Origin: Rostratula benghalensis
Lineage: Eukaryota; Chordata; Aves; Charadriiformes; Rostratulidae
Reading direction: 5' to 3'
NCBI GenBank assembly: GCA_013399305.1
Contig: VXAI01000374.1
Location: 248,001-312,000 of the forward strand
DNA: 64,000 nt
This document shows, one piece after another, positions 1-11,326 of this stretch. Position 1 is the stretch's first letter; every line of letters begins with the position of its first letter. Made by a program: the position numbers and the translations under genes. The notes under the pieces were generated by a model. That model ran no database searches, was not told the DNA's origin, and was given only the letters and a program-made list of their open reading frames with translations.

Positions 1-121
1 GCAGAAAAGGCCATTACAGGTTATCCAAAAAGTCACTGAAATGTTTGCAGTTGACCTTGCCCTAGGGTTTCTTGCAGCTACAGAGCCTGATTGTTTATTT
101 CTGTGTATTCTGTAGCCTAGG

Positions 122-122
122 A

Positions 123-157
<35 letters not shown>

Positions 158-158
158 A
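122..158. repeat. (AC)n followed by A23 homopolymer
   Basis: About seven AC units at 122-135 run directly into an uninterrupted A run at 136-158. I see no SINE body or target-site duplication upstream, so it is best called a compound simple repeat rather than a retroposon tail. Confidence 0.9.
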
Positions 159-242
159 TCCTCGTTTGCATCATATAATTGGCTGTAGCATTTTCTAGGA
201 AGAACATGTTGTTATGGCCTGATAGCTCCATACACCACATAC

Positions 243-270
243 ATCATCCATACATTATCATCCATACATT
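243..270. repeat. 14-bp tandem duplication
   Basis: The motif ATCATCCATACATT occurs twice in direct succession with a 14-bp period. It is a small slippage-type duplication inside a locally CAT-rich segment. Confidence 0.8.
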
Positions 271-3200
271 GAGGGGATTTGATTTTGAGTGAAAACAGCC
301 AATGAATTAAATTGTATGATGTTAATTGCTAAATTACCATCCTACGTCATCACTACTACTGGTGCTATATGGTGTGTCAATGGTATTGCAGTGAGGATCA
401 CCTAAATTAATGAAGAAATTTTGATGAAACCAAGCAAAGTGATGGAAACTGAACTGGCACACAGCAATTTTCTCAAGATCAGTCTCTTCAGCTCACAGAC
501 TTTGGGCATGGGTCATGCTAGATACACCAGCTGCAAGCTCCAGATGCAGCATGCACCAATTCAAAACCACACAGCATCTCTCCTGCCCCACAGACAGCCC
601 CAGACCCCATTTCACACACGAAATGATGACACACCTCTTCCTGAAGAAAACATCGCAGGCTTACCTTGAATTACGCACTGCTGTCAAGGGGTGAATTTCT
701 ATGACAATGAGTGACTGTTCATGCCACAAAATCCACTGCTCTGGGACAAAAAGGGCAAGCTGGCCAAAAGCAGCCTTTATCCAGCTGGGAAAACCCCAAC
801 CAGAAAGCATCTGTGAGATCTGAAGTAGAAGCATGATCGCTGGGCCTTGGGAAATGAAAGTGATCTTTAGTACAGCAAGGGCTGAGTGCAAGTGAGAGCT
901 CAGAGGGAAGAGGAGTCATCCAAAGTGAGTGCCCTAGCTGGGGAGTTTGTGATGACCCACCAGAACCGTGTACCTCAGCAAAACACTTATATCATAGGAC
1001 AGAGGCAGCAAAGCGATTCAGGAGCACAAATGTTGAAGGATTTCTTCTCTCCTAATACAGAATTACTAGATTTATATCAAGGTTACTTTCAACTAGTGGT
1101 TTATACAAACCTGTGAGGGTTCTTCCTGTGTGAAGAGTAAATTAATGCCGCATACCAAGCTTGTAGAAGCTCTTATTAAAAAGCTTCAGGGAAGCCATCC
1201 TAGATTTCAAGGACAGAGAGATCATCAGTAGCACCAAGAGAAGCTCAGTCAGTTACTTCAACTACCCCTTTCCAGTTGAAATATGGTGCACAACAATCAT
1301 GTGTGGTGCTTCTTACCACTGTAAAGAAGAATATTCTGTTCTACCACATTTGCTAGGACAATACCAGTTTGTCCTCAAGTCAATAGGAAGAGGAGAGCTG
1401 AGCCCCACCACCTTGCAGCAGTCAAAAATCCTGGCCACGATACTGGGGTGGGCCTGTGGTGCAAGGTGGGCATGTGTCCACACCCAGGGTTTGGAGGGGA
1501 GAAGAAAGCTGAAACACAATACTGAAAGCATGTAACCTACCATCAGCATGTTTGGGGATAGGACTCACTTTGATGGGTAGTGAGCATTCTGCTGCCTTCT
1601 CACTGGAGAGTAGAACTTTTCAATAAAAAAATACTATTGATGGCTGGGGAAGTTTTCACTCACTTCCAAAAGTTGAAGAGATCGAGTTGGCACCCAGGGG
1701 AGACCAAGTTCAGATCTGTGCAACCTTCCTGAGCTGTCTGGGGTCAGTGCACCCAATGCCCAGCTTTCTGTGGTGCAACTGGACTTGCAGGGGAGTTTAC
1801 AGAATGATGTAGGTTCTTGCATCTAAAAAATCAGATACTGAGCCTTAGACATCTGCCTGGGCTCCCTCTAAAGTTAGTGGAGAAACAGGACAGGGGCATC
1901 CCACATCCTCAGATTGTTGTTACACTTGGATTGTGATGGATCAGCACAATTTTCAAGGCACCAAATTGACTTAACAAGCCACAGTGTCAGGGAAAGGTGT
2001 AACAACCTATATCTTACAAAGTGCTCCAGAAAACAGCTTTCAAATAAACAATTTCTGTCCTAGCTGGAGTCTGGCCAGCTTGATGTCCTCTCTATGGCAG
2101 CAAGTCCAAGGGCAGAGAGTGCTCTCCCAGCTAGCTATTGAATGAATTTGCTCTTCAGAGAGAGAAGTAGCATTTATTTCCTGAGTTATCCTGGGATTTC
2201 ATTGCATTCCCATAATCCCAGCATTCATACAATCACAGAGCTTTACACAACGATGAGAAGAGTGGATTAAGCACAGGTCTGTCACCTGAATATTTGGCTT
2301 GTCGCCTCTTACCACTTTTTCTTTTATTGAAGAAAGAAGGCATCTTTACAACAAAACATCTGGAGTAAGTAGAGAAGAATTAAATTTTTTTTTTTTTAAA
2401 TTAACGGCTTAAACATGTATAGGAGTAAGATGGGCTCAGCATTAAAAATGCAGAATGCTTTATCCAGGAGCAGGCTGAATGGCAGGAAATGCGGGATGAA
2501 ATGCAAAATTCCAGACTATTTAAAGATAGAAAGTATCTTATTATGACAATTATCAAGATGGAGACAACAGGAATGGACAACTCAGCTTAAAAAGACACCA
2601 TCCGTTAGCAGCCATACTCTGTGAGTGAAAGGGCAACCTGAACTGCCCAGGTATTGCTAAACTAATGCACATCTGGCTCTTGAATAGCCAGAGATGTTAT
2701 TTGAAAACAACCATTTGGAATATTATCAGCTATTGATTGCTCCTTTCCAGAAAGGAATTTGGTATCTGAAAACACACACCTGCTGAATAAATAAATATTT
2801 TAACTTGCTTAAATGCAATTACAATCCCTTTACAGGGTGGAAAGGCACTTTTCTCACCCTGTACACCAAGTACATATCCTTCTATGGGCAAGAATTCAAC
2901 AGAGTGTGCTCAGCCACAGTCTGTGCTCATCCTACTGATTATTTCTTTGAACTGAAACAGTACCCTCTCAGCAAATAAGCATCACCATTTCATTGCAAGA
3001 CTCACAGTATTTATTCCATAAACCGTTAACTTTCATGATTATTGGATATATTCAGTTTTTTGATCTTTTATGTAACTGAAACAGCTGCAACTAAAAACTG
3101 AAACACACAAAGCAAGCCACTGCTAAAGCTATGAAATATGCAAAACCAAAGAACCTTAAGATTTAGGTCTCACTCCCACAACTTGAGAGAATGCATTTGG

Positions 3201-3863
3201 CAATGTAAATTGCCCTTTCCTTCCTGCAGAAATTCTTGCTCTTCTGTCAGAAGCAGTATAGAATAAAATATCAAGACAGTACCTCTACATTGCTAGAAAC
3301 ATTAATTTGAGATCTGGCCTTGGTTAAGCCTATCCTTGCTTGTGCCCCTTTACTGAGTTATTGTTTACTTGAATGTTCCTGAAACTCCTGCACTGATTTC
3401 TGTCTCTTCTTCCACTTGACGCCATTTGACCATGAGTGTAGTCCATTGATAATTAAAGATCTTTCTCTCTATCCTCATCACCTATTACTTCTTGTGTGAA
3501 ATAATGTCATTTACTCCGTGAAGTAATGAATCCTTCACACTCCTGTAACAATGAGACAAGAGCCTCAGTAACACTTCTGGCTGTTCCCTAAATTTCACGG
3601 CACAGCAATCCATCTTTTCTTCCTCTTCACATCCATCGTCATCCAGCCCATGACTGAATACAGGCTCTGGAGCCACCAACAGCCGTGTGTCATCATCACC
3701 TCTGCAAGCTGCCTGCTGCTTGGATCAGCCCTCAACGTCAGCTCACAAGTAACTTCCAATAAAAGAAAATTAGAATCTACTGCCACATTTAGTCATAGAA
3801 GTGATACACACAGCTCTTCAGCATCCTTATCTTCACCACTGCAACCTTCAGCTATGGAACCAG

Positions 3864-3933
3864 TGCAAGGGTGCTTCCTCTCACCACCCACTACTTTGTG
3901 CAAGGGTGCTTCCTCTCACCACCCACTACTTTG
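3864..3933. repeat. Perfect 35-bp tandem duplication
   Basis: Bases 3864-3898 and 3899-3933 are identical 35-bp units beginning TGCAAGGGTGC and ending CTACTTTG. The absence of any mismatch implies a recent event. It lies in a region without a recognised gene, and 35 is not a multiple of three. Confidence 0.95.
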
Positions 3934-5544
3934 AACTATTCAAATCACTACAAGACCCTGACAATCAATGACTTTCTCAAAACCTCTGCTTTGGTTCAAG
4001 ACTTGCAAGGAGTCATCTGCCTCTGTCTATTTTATGTCTTGAAGTGTATTCTGATGGGATCAGCTCTGCGTGGGCAGAGTAAGTGTCCTTGGCCCACGTT
4101 GCACAAAAGTCCTCTCCCAAAGCAGCCCTTGCTAGTGCTGTAGATAAGTGGCTACTACACAAGGAAACTCAAACATTTTAACAGTGCTTTTATTTAATTG
4201 GCTCAGAATAGCACAAACTGTCTGCAGGAACATATTTCAGGGTAAAGTTAACAAAGCCTTTAGGCACACATAGCCAACAAGGGAGGAGCACAGACCAGTA
4301 TCTTTGAATTGAGAAGGATAAAGCACTAGGCTAGAGGACCAAATATCCATTTTGCATTTCAGCCCTGTCCTTGCAAGACACGGTGTGAGAGGAAGGGGGG
4401 GCAGATTCCCACCTCAATACAGGCAAGGGCAATTGTCACACCTAAGGGAATCTAAGTGAATATAATCCATTTCTTCTCCAATATTTGGGGACAAATGGGT
4501 CAGGAACAACGAAGAAGAGACAATACCACCCCCATTAATACACACCTCAAAGATGTAAGCTGTATTTGTCTACAGAGGATAAAGTAGACCTGCAATCTCT
4601 TCCAAGCAGTAGCAAGTCCCCGGAGACCTTTTTCCTTTGTTCTGTAAGCAGGTATCAATGTGTGTGTGTGTGGAATCACTATTTCATACCTAAATGTTTT
4701 TGTAGTACTATTTTGCAATAGTATTGCCCAGGCTGCATCATTATTGTTCCTGAATTTTTCGTTTCCTCTCCTGGAACATTCCTCTGGGCAAGTTGTGGTT
4801 TACTATGGGCTTTTAGAGAAGACAGTCAGAGGCAGAGCAGATAAAAATCCAGTTAACTTAACAGGCAGTAGGTGTAACATGGAAAAACAAGCCTTAAGGA
4901 ACACAATAGTTAAGCTGGCAGAAAATAATACTGGTTTCTGTAGCAATTTAGGACATTCATAAAAGACAAGGGAGTCTAATAGTGCAGCAATGGAGAAAGG
5001 TGTAAACATGAGAAAACTCTAAGGCCTGTACATGATCTCATCCAGCAGCAGGCTGGACTTTGTGTTTGCAGGAGGGTCAGTGAGTACATACAGCCTCCCA
5101 GGGAAGTCAATATTCAGCTTCACCCAGAAGGTGTACACTAACTAGGCAGGCACAGGGTAGCTGACACTGTCTGTTACAATGGAATGAAGAGTGCCCATCA
5201 TCTTCCCGGCCCCACTTCCACTCCACAGGTCCAAGCAGAGAAGGGGGAAGTGGTATGGATCCACTTGTTCCTGATCAAATTGAATCTGGGAGGGAATGCA
5301 GCCAATACACCAGCCGAGGAACAGAGAACAGAAACTGGAGTTTGCCATCCATCAAGCTGTGAGGCTGTGACAGCTCACGTCACGGATAATTACAGTCGCA
5401 TCCAAATCTGGTTTCAACTTAGCCACCTCAGCTGAAAGCAAGCAGCTTAGTTCATCAGTGACAGAATTTCCTAAAGCCTCCACCTTTATTTGTGCAAGGC
5501 TTCATGGTGCCAACAGGCATGATGTGGACACACTGAGTCCCTTT

Positions 5545-5667
5545 GTCAGACCAGGCCGGATGGGGCTTTGAGCAACCTGATCTAGTGCGAGGTGGCCCTG
5601 CCCATGGCAGGGGGGGTTGGAACTCAATGATCTTTAAGGTCCTTTCCAACTCTAACCATTCTATGAC
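5545..5667 (+). mobile_element. CR1 LINE, 3' end fragment
   Basis: This is the terminal part of a CR1 3' region in sense orientation. It has the GCTTTGAGCAACCTGATCTAG block, the GCCCATGGCAGGGG block, TTGGAACTCAATGATCTTTA, and a final CCATTCTATGA. The element is severely 5'-truncated, as is usual for CR1. Its 3' end abuts another CR1 in the same orientation. The type matches the copy at 51980-52618 rather than the copies at 9676 or 54886. Confidence 0.85.
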
Positions 5668-6284
5668 AGTACCAAGAGAGCCAATGGCATCCTGGCTTGT
5701 ATAAGAAATAGTGTATGCCAGCAGAAGGAGGTGATTGTCCCCCTGTACTCAGCACTGGTGGGGCCACCCCTTGAGTATTGTGTCCAGCTCTGGGCACCTC
5801 AACACCAGAGAGATCTCGAGGGGCTGGAGCGAGTGCAGAGGAGGGCAATGAAGCTGGTGAGGGGCCTGGAGAATAAAACTTATGAAGAGCAATTGAAGGA
5901 ACTGGAACTGTTTAGTTTGAGGAAGAGGAGGCTGAGGGGAGACCTCATTGCTCTCTACAAGTACTTGAAAGGGCATTGTAGAGAGGTTGGTGCTGGTCTC
6001 TTCTCACAGGGAATTAGAGATAGAACGAGAGGGAATGGCTTCAAGCTGCACCAGGGTAGGTTTAGGCTGAACATTAGGAAAGAATTTTTCCCAGCAAGAG
6101 TGGTCAGACACTGGAATAGGCTGCCCAGGGAGGTGGGTGAGTCCCCATCCCTGAGTGTATTTAAGAGTCATTTAGATGTGGTGTTGGGAGATCCAGTGTA
6201 GGGGAGAAATTTGTAGAGTAGGGCATAAGGTTGGACCCGATCCCAAGGGTCTCTTCCAGCCTGAATGATTCTATGATTCTATGG
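5668..6284 (+). mobile_element. CR1 LINE, 5'-truncated, with ORF2 C-terminus
   Basis: A frame is open from 5671 to a TAG at 6199-6201 and encodes about 176 residues of the C-terminal part of CR1 ORF2 (the region after the reverse-transcriptase core). Visible motifs in order are [65 protein letters not shown] and FKSHLD. A 3' UTR follows and ends in two ATTCTATG repeats at about 6269-6284, the CR1 terminus. There is no poly-A tail. The open frame suggests a fairly young copy, but with no endonuclease and no catalytic RT core it cannot move itself. Confidence 0.95.
5671..6201 (+). pseudogene. CR1 ORF2 C-terminal remnant (truncated)
   Basis: This is the translated part of the CR1 copy just described. 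It begins in frame at the truncation point, not at a real start, and runs uninterrupted to TAG. It lacks the apurinic-like endonuclease and the FADD-type catalytic RT motif, which lie upstream in a full-length ORF2. It is a dead fragment with no host function visible. Confidence 0.9.
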
Positions 6285-6437
6285 CTTCAGCAAGGCCACC
6301 CAGGCACCCTGTATAGTATATCAAGTCCATATTGCTAGGTAAAAGCTAACTCGGACATAACTACATATATGACCTGTAATTGAACACCTGTACTGAAATG
6401 TTAAACAAACAGCAGAAAACTTCTGTTTGTTTAGCTC

Positions 6438-6510
6438 CTGGCCTGTCACTGACAAGTTGAGTGACCTTGAAAAAGTCACAACTCTTTTCTACCTCTCTGC
6501 TTAAACTGTA
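6438..6510 (+). mobile_element. MIR-like ancient SINE fragment
   Basis: The segment reads CCTGTCACTGACAAGTTGAG, then TGACCTTGAAAAAGTCAC, then CTACCTCTCTGC. This parallels the conserved MIR core, which runs from a gTCACTtac block through TGTGTGACCTTGGGCAAGTCAC to acCTCTCTGt. Only about 70 bp are convincing, and flanks and tail are not recognisable. MIR-type tRNA-derived SINEs are ancient in amniotes and survive in birds only as degraded relics. The assignment is by eye from remembered consensus features. Confidence 0.55.
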
Positions 6511-8211
6511 GAACAGTTTAAGAACATGGGAGAGGCAGTCTGCTGTAACAGGACCTTGATCTTGACTACAATTTCTGATGGCTCAATAATCCAAATAGCA
6601 CACATTTCAGAGGTAGAATTCCCTAGAGTCATCCTCAGGCACTTTTGGTATTGCATATGTATATGTTCTAATTTAGGTACCTCCACATTAACTGTAGGTG
6701 AAGGCATTGTTGTATGCTTTCATTACTCAAAGTCCAAAGAAACTGCACATCCTAAAAGTCATGTCATAGGATAAAAGAAGCTGAAATACACAGAAGCTGG
6801 TAGAATGCCTTTAGCTATAAATCTGCATGGTAAAAACTGCTCTCTTCCCTCCAGTCCATTCAAACTGGCTTTTACTTACATACAGAGAAAACCTACTCCA
6901 TACACAGTCTGAGATAAAACATCCATGGCAGCCATTTCGTGCCTTCAGGGGTATCAATAACTGAAATAATTGGCATATTACTACCAGAGACTCAGAAAAG
7001 TCACCTTCCAACTACAATGAGTTGCTTCTGACAAAAGTCAACTGAGGGACATAATGTCGTTGTTGTTCATTAGTTTTCCATTGATTATAAAATTTCTGAT
7101 TTTAATATGTAATACAGCTTAGAGACCATGAAGCATAATTTAATGTGCCAGCAGATAATTTGCTGATCAAGGTAGACGTTTGACATTAAGGCAAATTGTT
7201 GCACACTTTGCTGATTAACTGAATCACGCACACACAGACTGTACCCCTGTTCTATCGGTGAAGCATTGTCTTCTCTGGAGCTCCTTCCTCATGGCAGACA
7301 GCTAAACCCTGTACATTTCAGCTCTTTCACGTGCAATACAAATGCTGTCTGATCCATACTTGAACTCTTTTCTTGCTGATGCACTGTTTTTTTTTCCACA
7401 TGCATCATTTCAGGATACCCTTGGCAATAGGGAGGCAGCCCATGTATTGAGGCTGCTGCGCCACGTGCCTCCCAGTATTACCAGCCTTTTTGGCTGTTTA
7501 TGTGTCTGCATCTGAATTCACTCCTTTGCTTCCTGGAAACAGACCAGGGCCTCGCTGTGAAGTTCAACGAGGACAGAATTCCAGGTTAAACCCAGAGACA
7601 GATGAAGTGGGGAAATACTATTTTTAGTCAGCAATTCAAAAGTCTCACTTTGCTACAAGGAGCAGCAAGACCCAGGTGCCAGATCTCAGAACGGTTCCTG
7701 AATATGAAACAGAACAGTCATGTTTTCATTTCCTGCCTCACGTGCCTTTTTTGTAGCGTGTGTTGAAATAATTTCAAGTGAAGGAAAGAGCTTGAAGGAA
7801 GGAAAGTGCTCCTAACCACCCAACAAAGCACAGGAGATGGAAGCAGGCTGGGGCAGCTACTCATGGGTTACACCCCAGTAGGATTTCAACAGATCTCACT
7901 ACTATTATTTGGGCTATATAGCTTACATCAATTGCTGATCTGAGCTATAAACACTGTTAAAATTGCGTAGAATACCAGCAAACTGGCTGGAAGCCCAAAT
8001 AAAAGCCTGGATTACTCCTGGAGATAGCATCACTCCCTGGTAAAACAGACCAGACACCACTGGGTTTATGCTGAAACCATTCTGCAACTTCTTACCTGAG
8101 CACGGCCCACTAACATGCAGCTGTGAACCACTTAGAGAATACACCCCCAAGTCTAAGATCCCAGAAGGTACCAGGAACTTGAAGAGGTTTTAATATTTCC
8201 TCTCTGTCTCC
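6511..8211. other. Non-coding stretch, no gene recognised
   Basis: Stops are dense in every frame and no repeat family is evident. The segment is AT-rich overall with somewhat higher GC around 7430-7860. I see no convincing splice-bounded exon. Confidence 0.55.
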
Positions 8212-8364
8212 AAGCTCAGTCAAATTAACAGGAATATATTGGCTCAGCCAACCACACTGGAGGAAATTGAGCTGGCTATTAATGATCTCAAACAGCAAAC
8301 AGCCCCTGGGCTAGAAGAGCCCCAGTGGAGCACCACTGCAAGTTTTAACAAAAGCCTTTTCTAA
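8212..8364 (+). mobile_element. Degraded non-CR1 LINE fragment (L1-like RT N-terminus)
   Basis: Translation from 8212 gives 50 codons to a TAA at 8362-8364. They contain KLSQINRNILAQ, then TTLEEIELAINDLK, then TAPGLEE. This fits the N-terminal motif of many LINE reverse transcriptases, where a LT-EEI--AI--LK block is followed by KAPGPDGIPVEFYK. A one-base shift after the APG restores an IPVEHHCKF-like continuation. CR1 ORF2 has a different sequence here (HKSMGPDGLHPRVL type, as at 34109-34170), so this is not CR1. The pattern is closest to the L1/Tx1 group, but RTE or L2 relatives are not excluded. The copy is short and broken. Confidence 0.5.
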
Positions 8365-9675
8365 CAGTTTCACAAATCTCTCCTTTTTTTTTTAACCATT
8401 TCACTGCCAATTTCTCCCAAAACTCTCTCTGCAGGCAGCAAGTATCCCTTACCAGGTGCTGTTTGCATGTGTGCAAAGTGACTCTTGTCTCCTGGGTCTG
8501 GTTTAAGTGGTGCCTCTCTCCCTGGAGGTCAAAGCCAACTCCAGATTTGAAGTCAAAAAGTGAAGGACAGCAATGGGGCCAGATGTGCAGTGAAGACAAG
8601 TCAGCTTTCTTGGATCTACACCAACTAAGAGCTTGTTTCCCAGGGATCTTAGCTGGTGCACTAGTGGTTTCACATATGCTGTGCTCCTAAGCTGGGCTGC
8701 ATAGATTTCTGCAAACAACCACCCTCAGTTCAGCTGATCCAAACAGTAGGTGGGGAGGAAGACAAATTGTCCCTTCATCCTTCTTTCTGTTAAGATATTT
8801 GGGAAACTTTTCTGTCATGAGGACAGCTATAACTGAATGCTCTTCACACATGATTTCATGTCACTATTAATCATGACAGGCCTTGTCCTTTTATTAACAT
8901 ACCAGTTAAACTTACTCCCTCTTTGAAACCAAGGAAAGAAATTCTGCGGTCAGGAGTACCAAGTACAAGAATAAACAAAGGACTCAATAAAATGAATCTA
9001 ATTCCAAAACCATTGGTGAAGTTTTCAAGAGCTCACAAGCCTGGGTATTTCCTTGGATGGTCATCTTGTTTTGGTGTCAGACCAGTCTATGAGATCCCTT
9101 GTACTTCCTTTGTTTCAACTGCTGAATTTGAAATGCTGACAGTGCTGGGAAGCTGGGCCTGGCAAGCAGGCTTCACCACACCCTGCCAGAGGAGCATCTT
9201 ATCCACTGTCAGTTCCTTGCACGTGGCCTTCCCCCTCCTCTCCCTTCTCAATGGCTTTGCTGTGCCATGGCACTGCTTTGACACCAGGCAGAATATGTTC
9301 CTGCTCTGCCTGGTTATTCCTGGGAGGAGCAGATCCTCCCTGGCTAAGGATTGCTCTGACTGCTCAGGGTTACGAGTTCCTCTGGTACCAGCAACGCATT
9401 GACACAAAATTAATTTTTTCAAAGCAAGTCTACAAGCAATGCTCCTGTACCAGGGGATCTCCAACCTAGGACAGAAAGGACACAGCAGCACACAGCTACA
9501 TGCAAACCCAATGCTTGCCAGAGGGCTCTGCACATACACAGGTTTCTATCCTGCAAAACCAAAAAGACGAGGAAGTCCAGAGCATCTTAACTCTCCAGTG
9601 AAGTAGTTGATTTGCCTACACTCAACCATTATAATTGCAGAGCCACCATTCCTCACCTACTTTAGGAGTGGTGAA
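8365..9675. other. Non-coding stretch with a stop-poor block
   Basis: No gene or repeat is recognised. Between about 8923 and 9539 both strands are open for 150-160 codons, which reflects higher GC and few stop triplets. Neither translation shows a domain, signal peptide or known motif. The block could be an unrecognised old repeat. No paired long terminal repeats or primer-binding site are visible. Confidence 0.45.
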
Positions 9676-10319
9676 ATATATTCATCCATGACTTGGATGA
9701 GGGAATGGAGTGCATGATCAGCCAGTTTGCTGATGACACCAAACTGGGAGGAGTGGCTGACACTCCAGAAGGCCTCCCCCTCTACTCTGCCCTGGTGAGA
9801 CCCCATCTGGAATAGTGTGTCCAGTTCTGGGCCCCTCAGTTCCAGAAGGACAGGGAACTGCTGGAGAGAGTCCAGCGTAGAGCCACAAAGATGATGGAGT
9901 GGAGCATCTCCCCTATGAGGAAAGGCTGAGGGAGCTGGGTCTCTTTAGCTTGGAGAAGAGGAGACTGAGGGGTGACCTCATGAATGTTTATAAATATGTA
10001 AAGGGTGAGTGTCAGGAGGATGGAGCCAGGCTCTTCTCAGTGATGGCCTATGACAGGACAAGGGGCAATGGGTGCAAGCTGGAACACAGGAGGCTTCATG
10101 TAAATATGAGGAAAAAGTTCACGGTGAGGGTGAGGGAGCACTGGAAGGGGCTGCCCAGAGAGGTGGTGGAGTCTCCTTCTCTGGAGACGTTCAAAACCCA
10201 CCTGGACACGTCACTGTGTGACCTGATGGAGGTGTTCCTGCTCTGGCATGGGGATTGGACTGGATGAGCTTTCAAGGTCCCTTCCTGTCCCTGATAGTCT
10301 GTGATTCTGTGATTCTGTA
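9676..10319 (+). mobile_element. CR1 LINE, 5'-truncated, internally deleted
   Basis: The copy starts in the RT domain and reads [20 protein letters not shown], where FADD is the catalytic RT motif. It continues [11 protein letters not shown] and then jumps directly to [13 protein letters not shown] followed by a TAG at 9813-9815. A comparison with the copy at 35067-37050 shows that about 0.2 kb of ORF2 is missing between ADTPEG and LPLYSALV. After the stop the C-terminal region continues ([44 protein letters not shown]). The 3' end has GTGATTCTGTGATTCTGT. The same deletion and the same stop occur in the inverted copy at 11327-11795. Confidence 0.95.
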
Positions 10320-11326
10320 ACATACACACACCTATAACCATTTGCAAGATCATGCTGTGGAGCAAGGCTTTCCCAGCTTCCTTAACATCCACAAACCAGA
10401 CCCTTGTCTGGAGTAACCTGGCTGTGCTCCAAAGAGCCAACAGAGCGCAGCCAAACTGCAGCAGCTGAGAGCTGGGCCCTGCATCTGGAAGTGAATTTTT
10501 TTGGCTAATTGCATACAAGTGCTCCCTCAGAGCACCTGTAAATTGTTGAGTTTGATAGGGTGGCAACTGTTGCCGGCTGCCTGGGTTTTTGCTGCCTTGG
10601 AAGTTGTTAGGAGATGAGAGCAGCAACTTGCAGCATGATTATCTTTTTCTCCATTTCCCCTCAATTTCATTGTCATCATCTTCTCTCTTAAGAGCGCTTA
10701 AAAGCATTTGTTGCTCTTATAACACCCACAGGAGCTATTGTGAAGTGCACTTTTTGTGCTTAAGGTTTCAAAGTCTAAAATCTCTGACCTTTAGAGGTTT
10801 GGAGAGTGGCTTACTTTGAAATCTGCTGCCATACAGACACCTGCAAAACACTGAACTTAAGCTGGCACAGCTGGCGGGAGGGATGGCTCATAAGAATGGG
10901 TGGTTTTATCATTGCTATTTCAGTGCCCTCCTCTTGTAGGAATTAGCTTCTTGCTGACTGAGCAGGAAGTATAAGACTTAAGATTTGGATGGATTTTTCC
11001 TATGGCTTGATGCTCATAGTGTTGTGGTTGCTTTTACAAACTGTAGTAGAAAGAACTAGCAATGAATAAGAAATATTTTTTTTAGTTGCATAAGATGGTT
11101 AAATCTGGGGCAAAATCAGAACTTTCTGTATGAGTTCCTTTAAATAACCTGTCTGTGCAATAGAAGTAATTAAGCATGTCTGGCCATGGGATATGCCTGG
11201 CTGAAGTAATCTTCAATATGCAGATAGCAGAGGGAGGTAGAGCTCTTATTGCAAGTACCTCTATCAATTCTTAAAGTACATTGGGGGAAATCTTCCTTGT
11301 GATGCATCACGGACAACCAGAAAGGA
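10320..11326. other. Non-coding spacer between two inverted CR1 copies
   Basis: No gene or repeat is recognised in this spacer. It forms the loop between the CR1 copies at 9676-10319 and 11327-11795. A minus-strand open stretch at 10096-10626 partly overlaps the first CR1 antisense and has no recognisable domain. Confidence 0.5.

Larger units (their letters stand above)
1..5544. other. Non-coding stretch, no gene recognised
   Basis: All reading frames are broken by frequent stops, and the longest open stretches are about 100 codons with no recognisable domain. I see no CR1 or other interspersed repeat here. Simple-sequence content includes an AC/A tract, a T13 run at 2385-2397, a short GT run near 4660-4673 and two small tandem duplications listed separately. 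A minus-strand open stretch at 661-891 runs into a donor-like GTAAGCC near 660, but I could not give it a convincing acceptor or a product. The sequence fits intergenic or intronic DNA. Confidence 0.6.

Noticed and set aside
661..891. Minus-strand open segment ending at a GTAAGCC donor as a fourth exon
   Set aside because: Two competing frames are open and several equally plausible acceptors exist, so no single exon model stands out.
9087..9539. 150-codon minus-strand open frame as a gene
   Set aside because: The opposite strand is equally open, no domain is visible and no splice or start context supports it.
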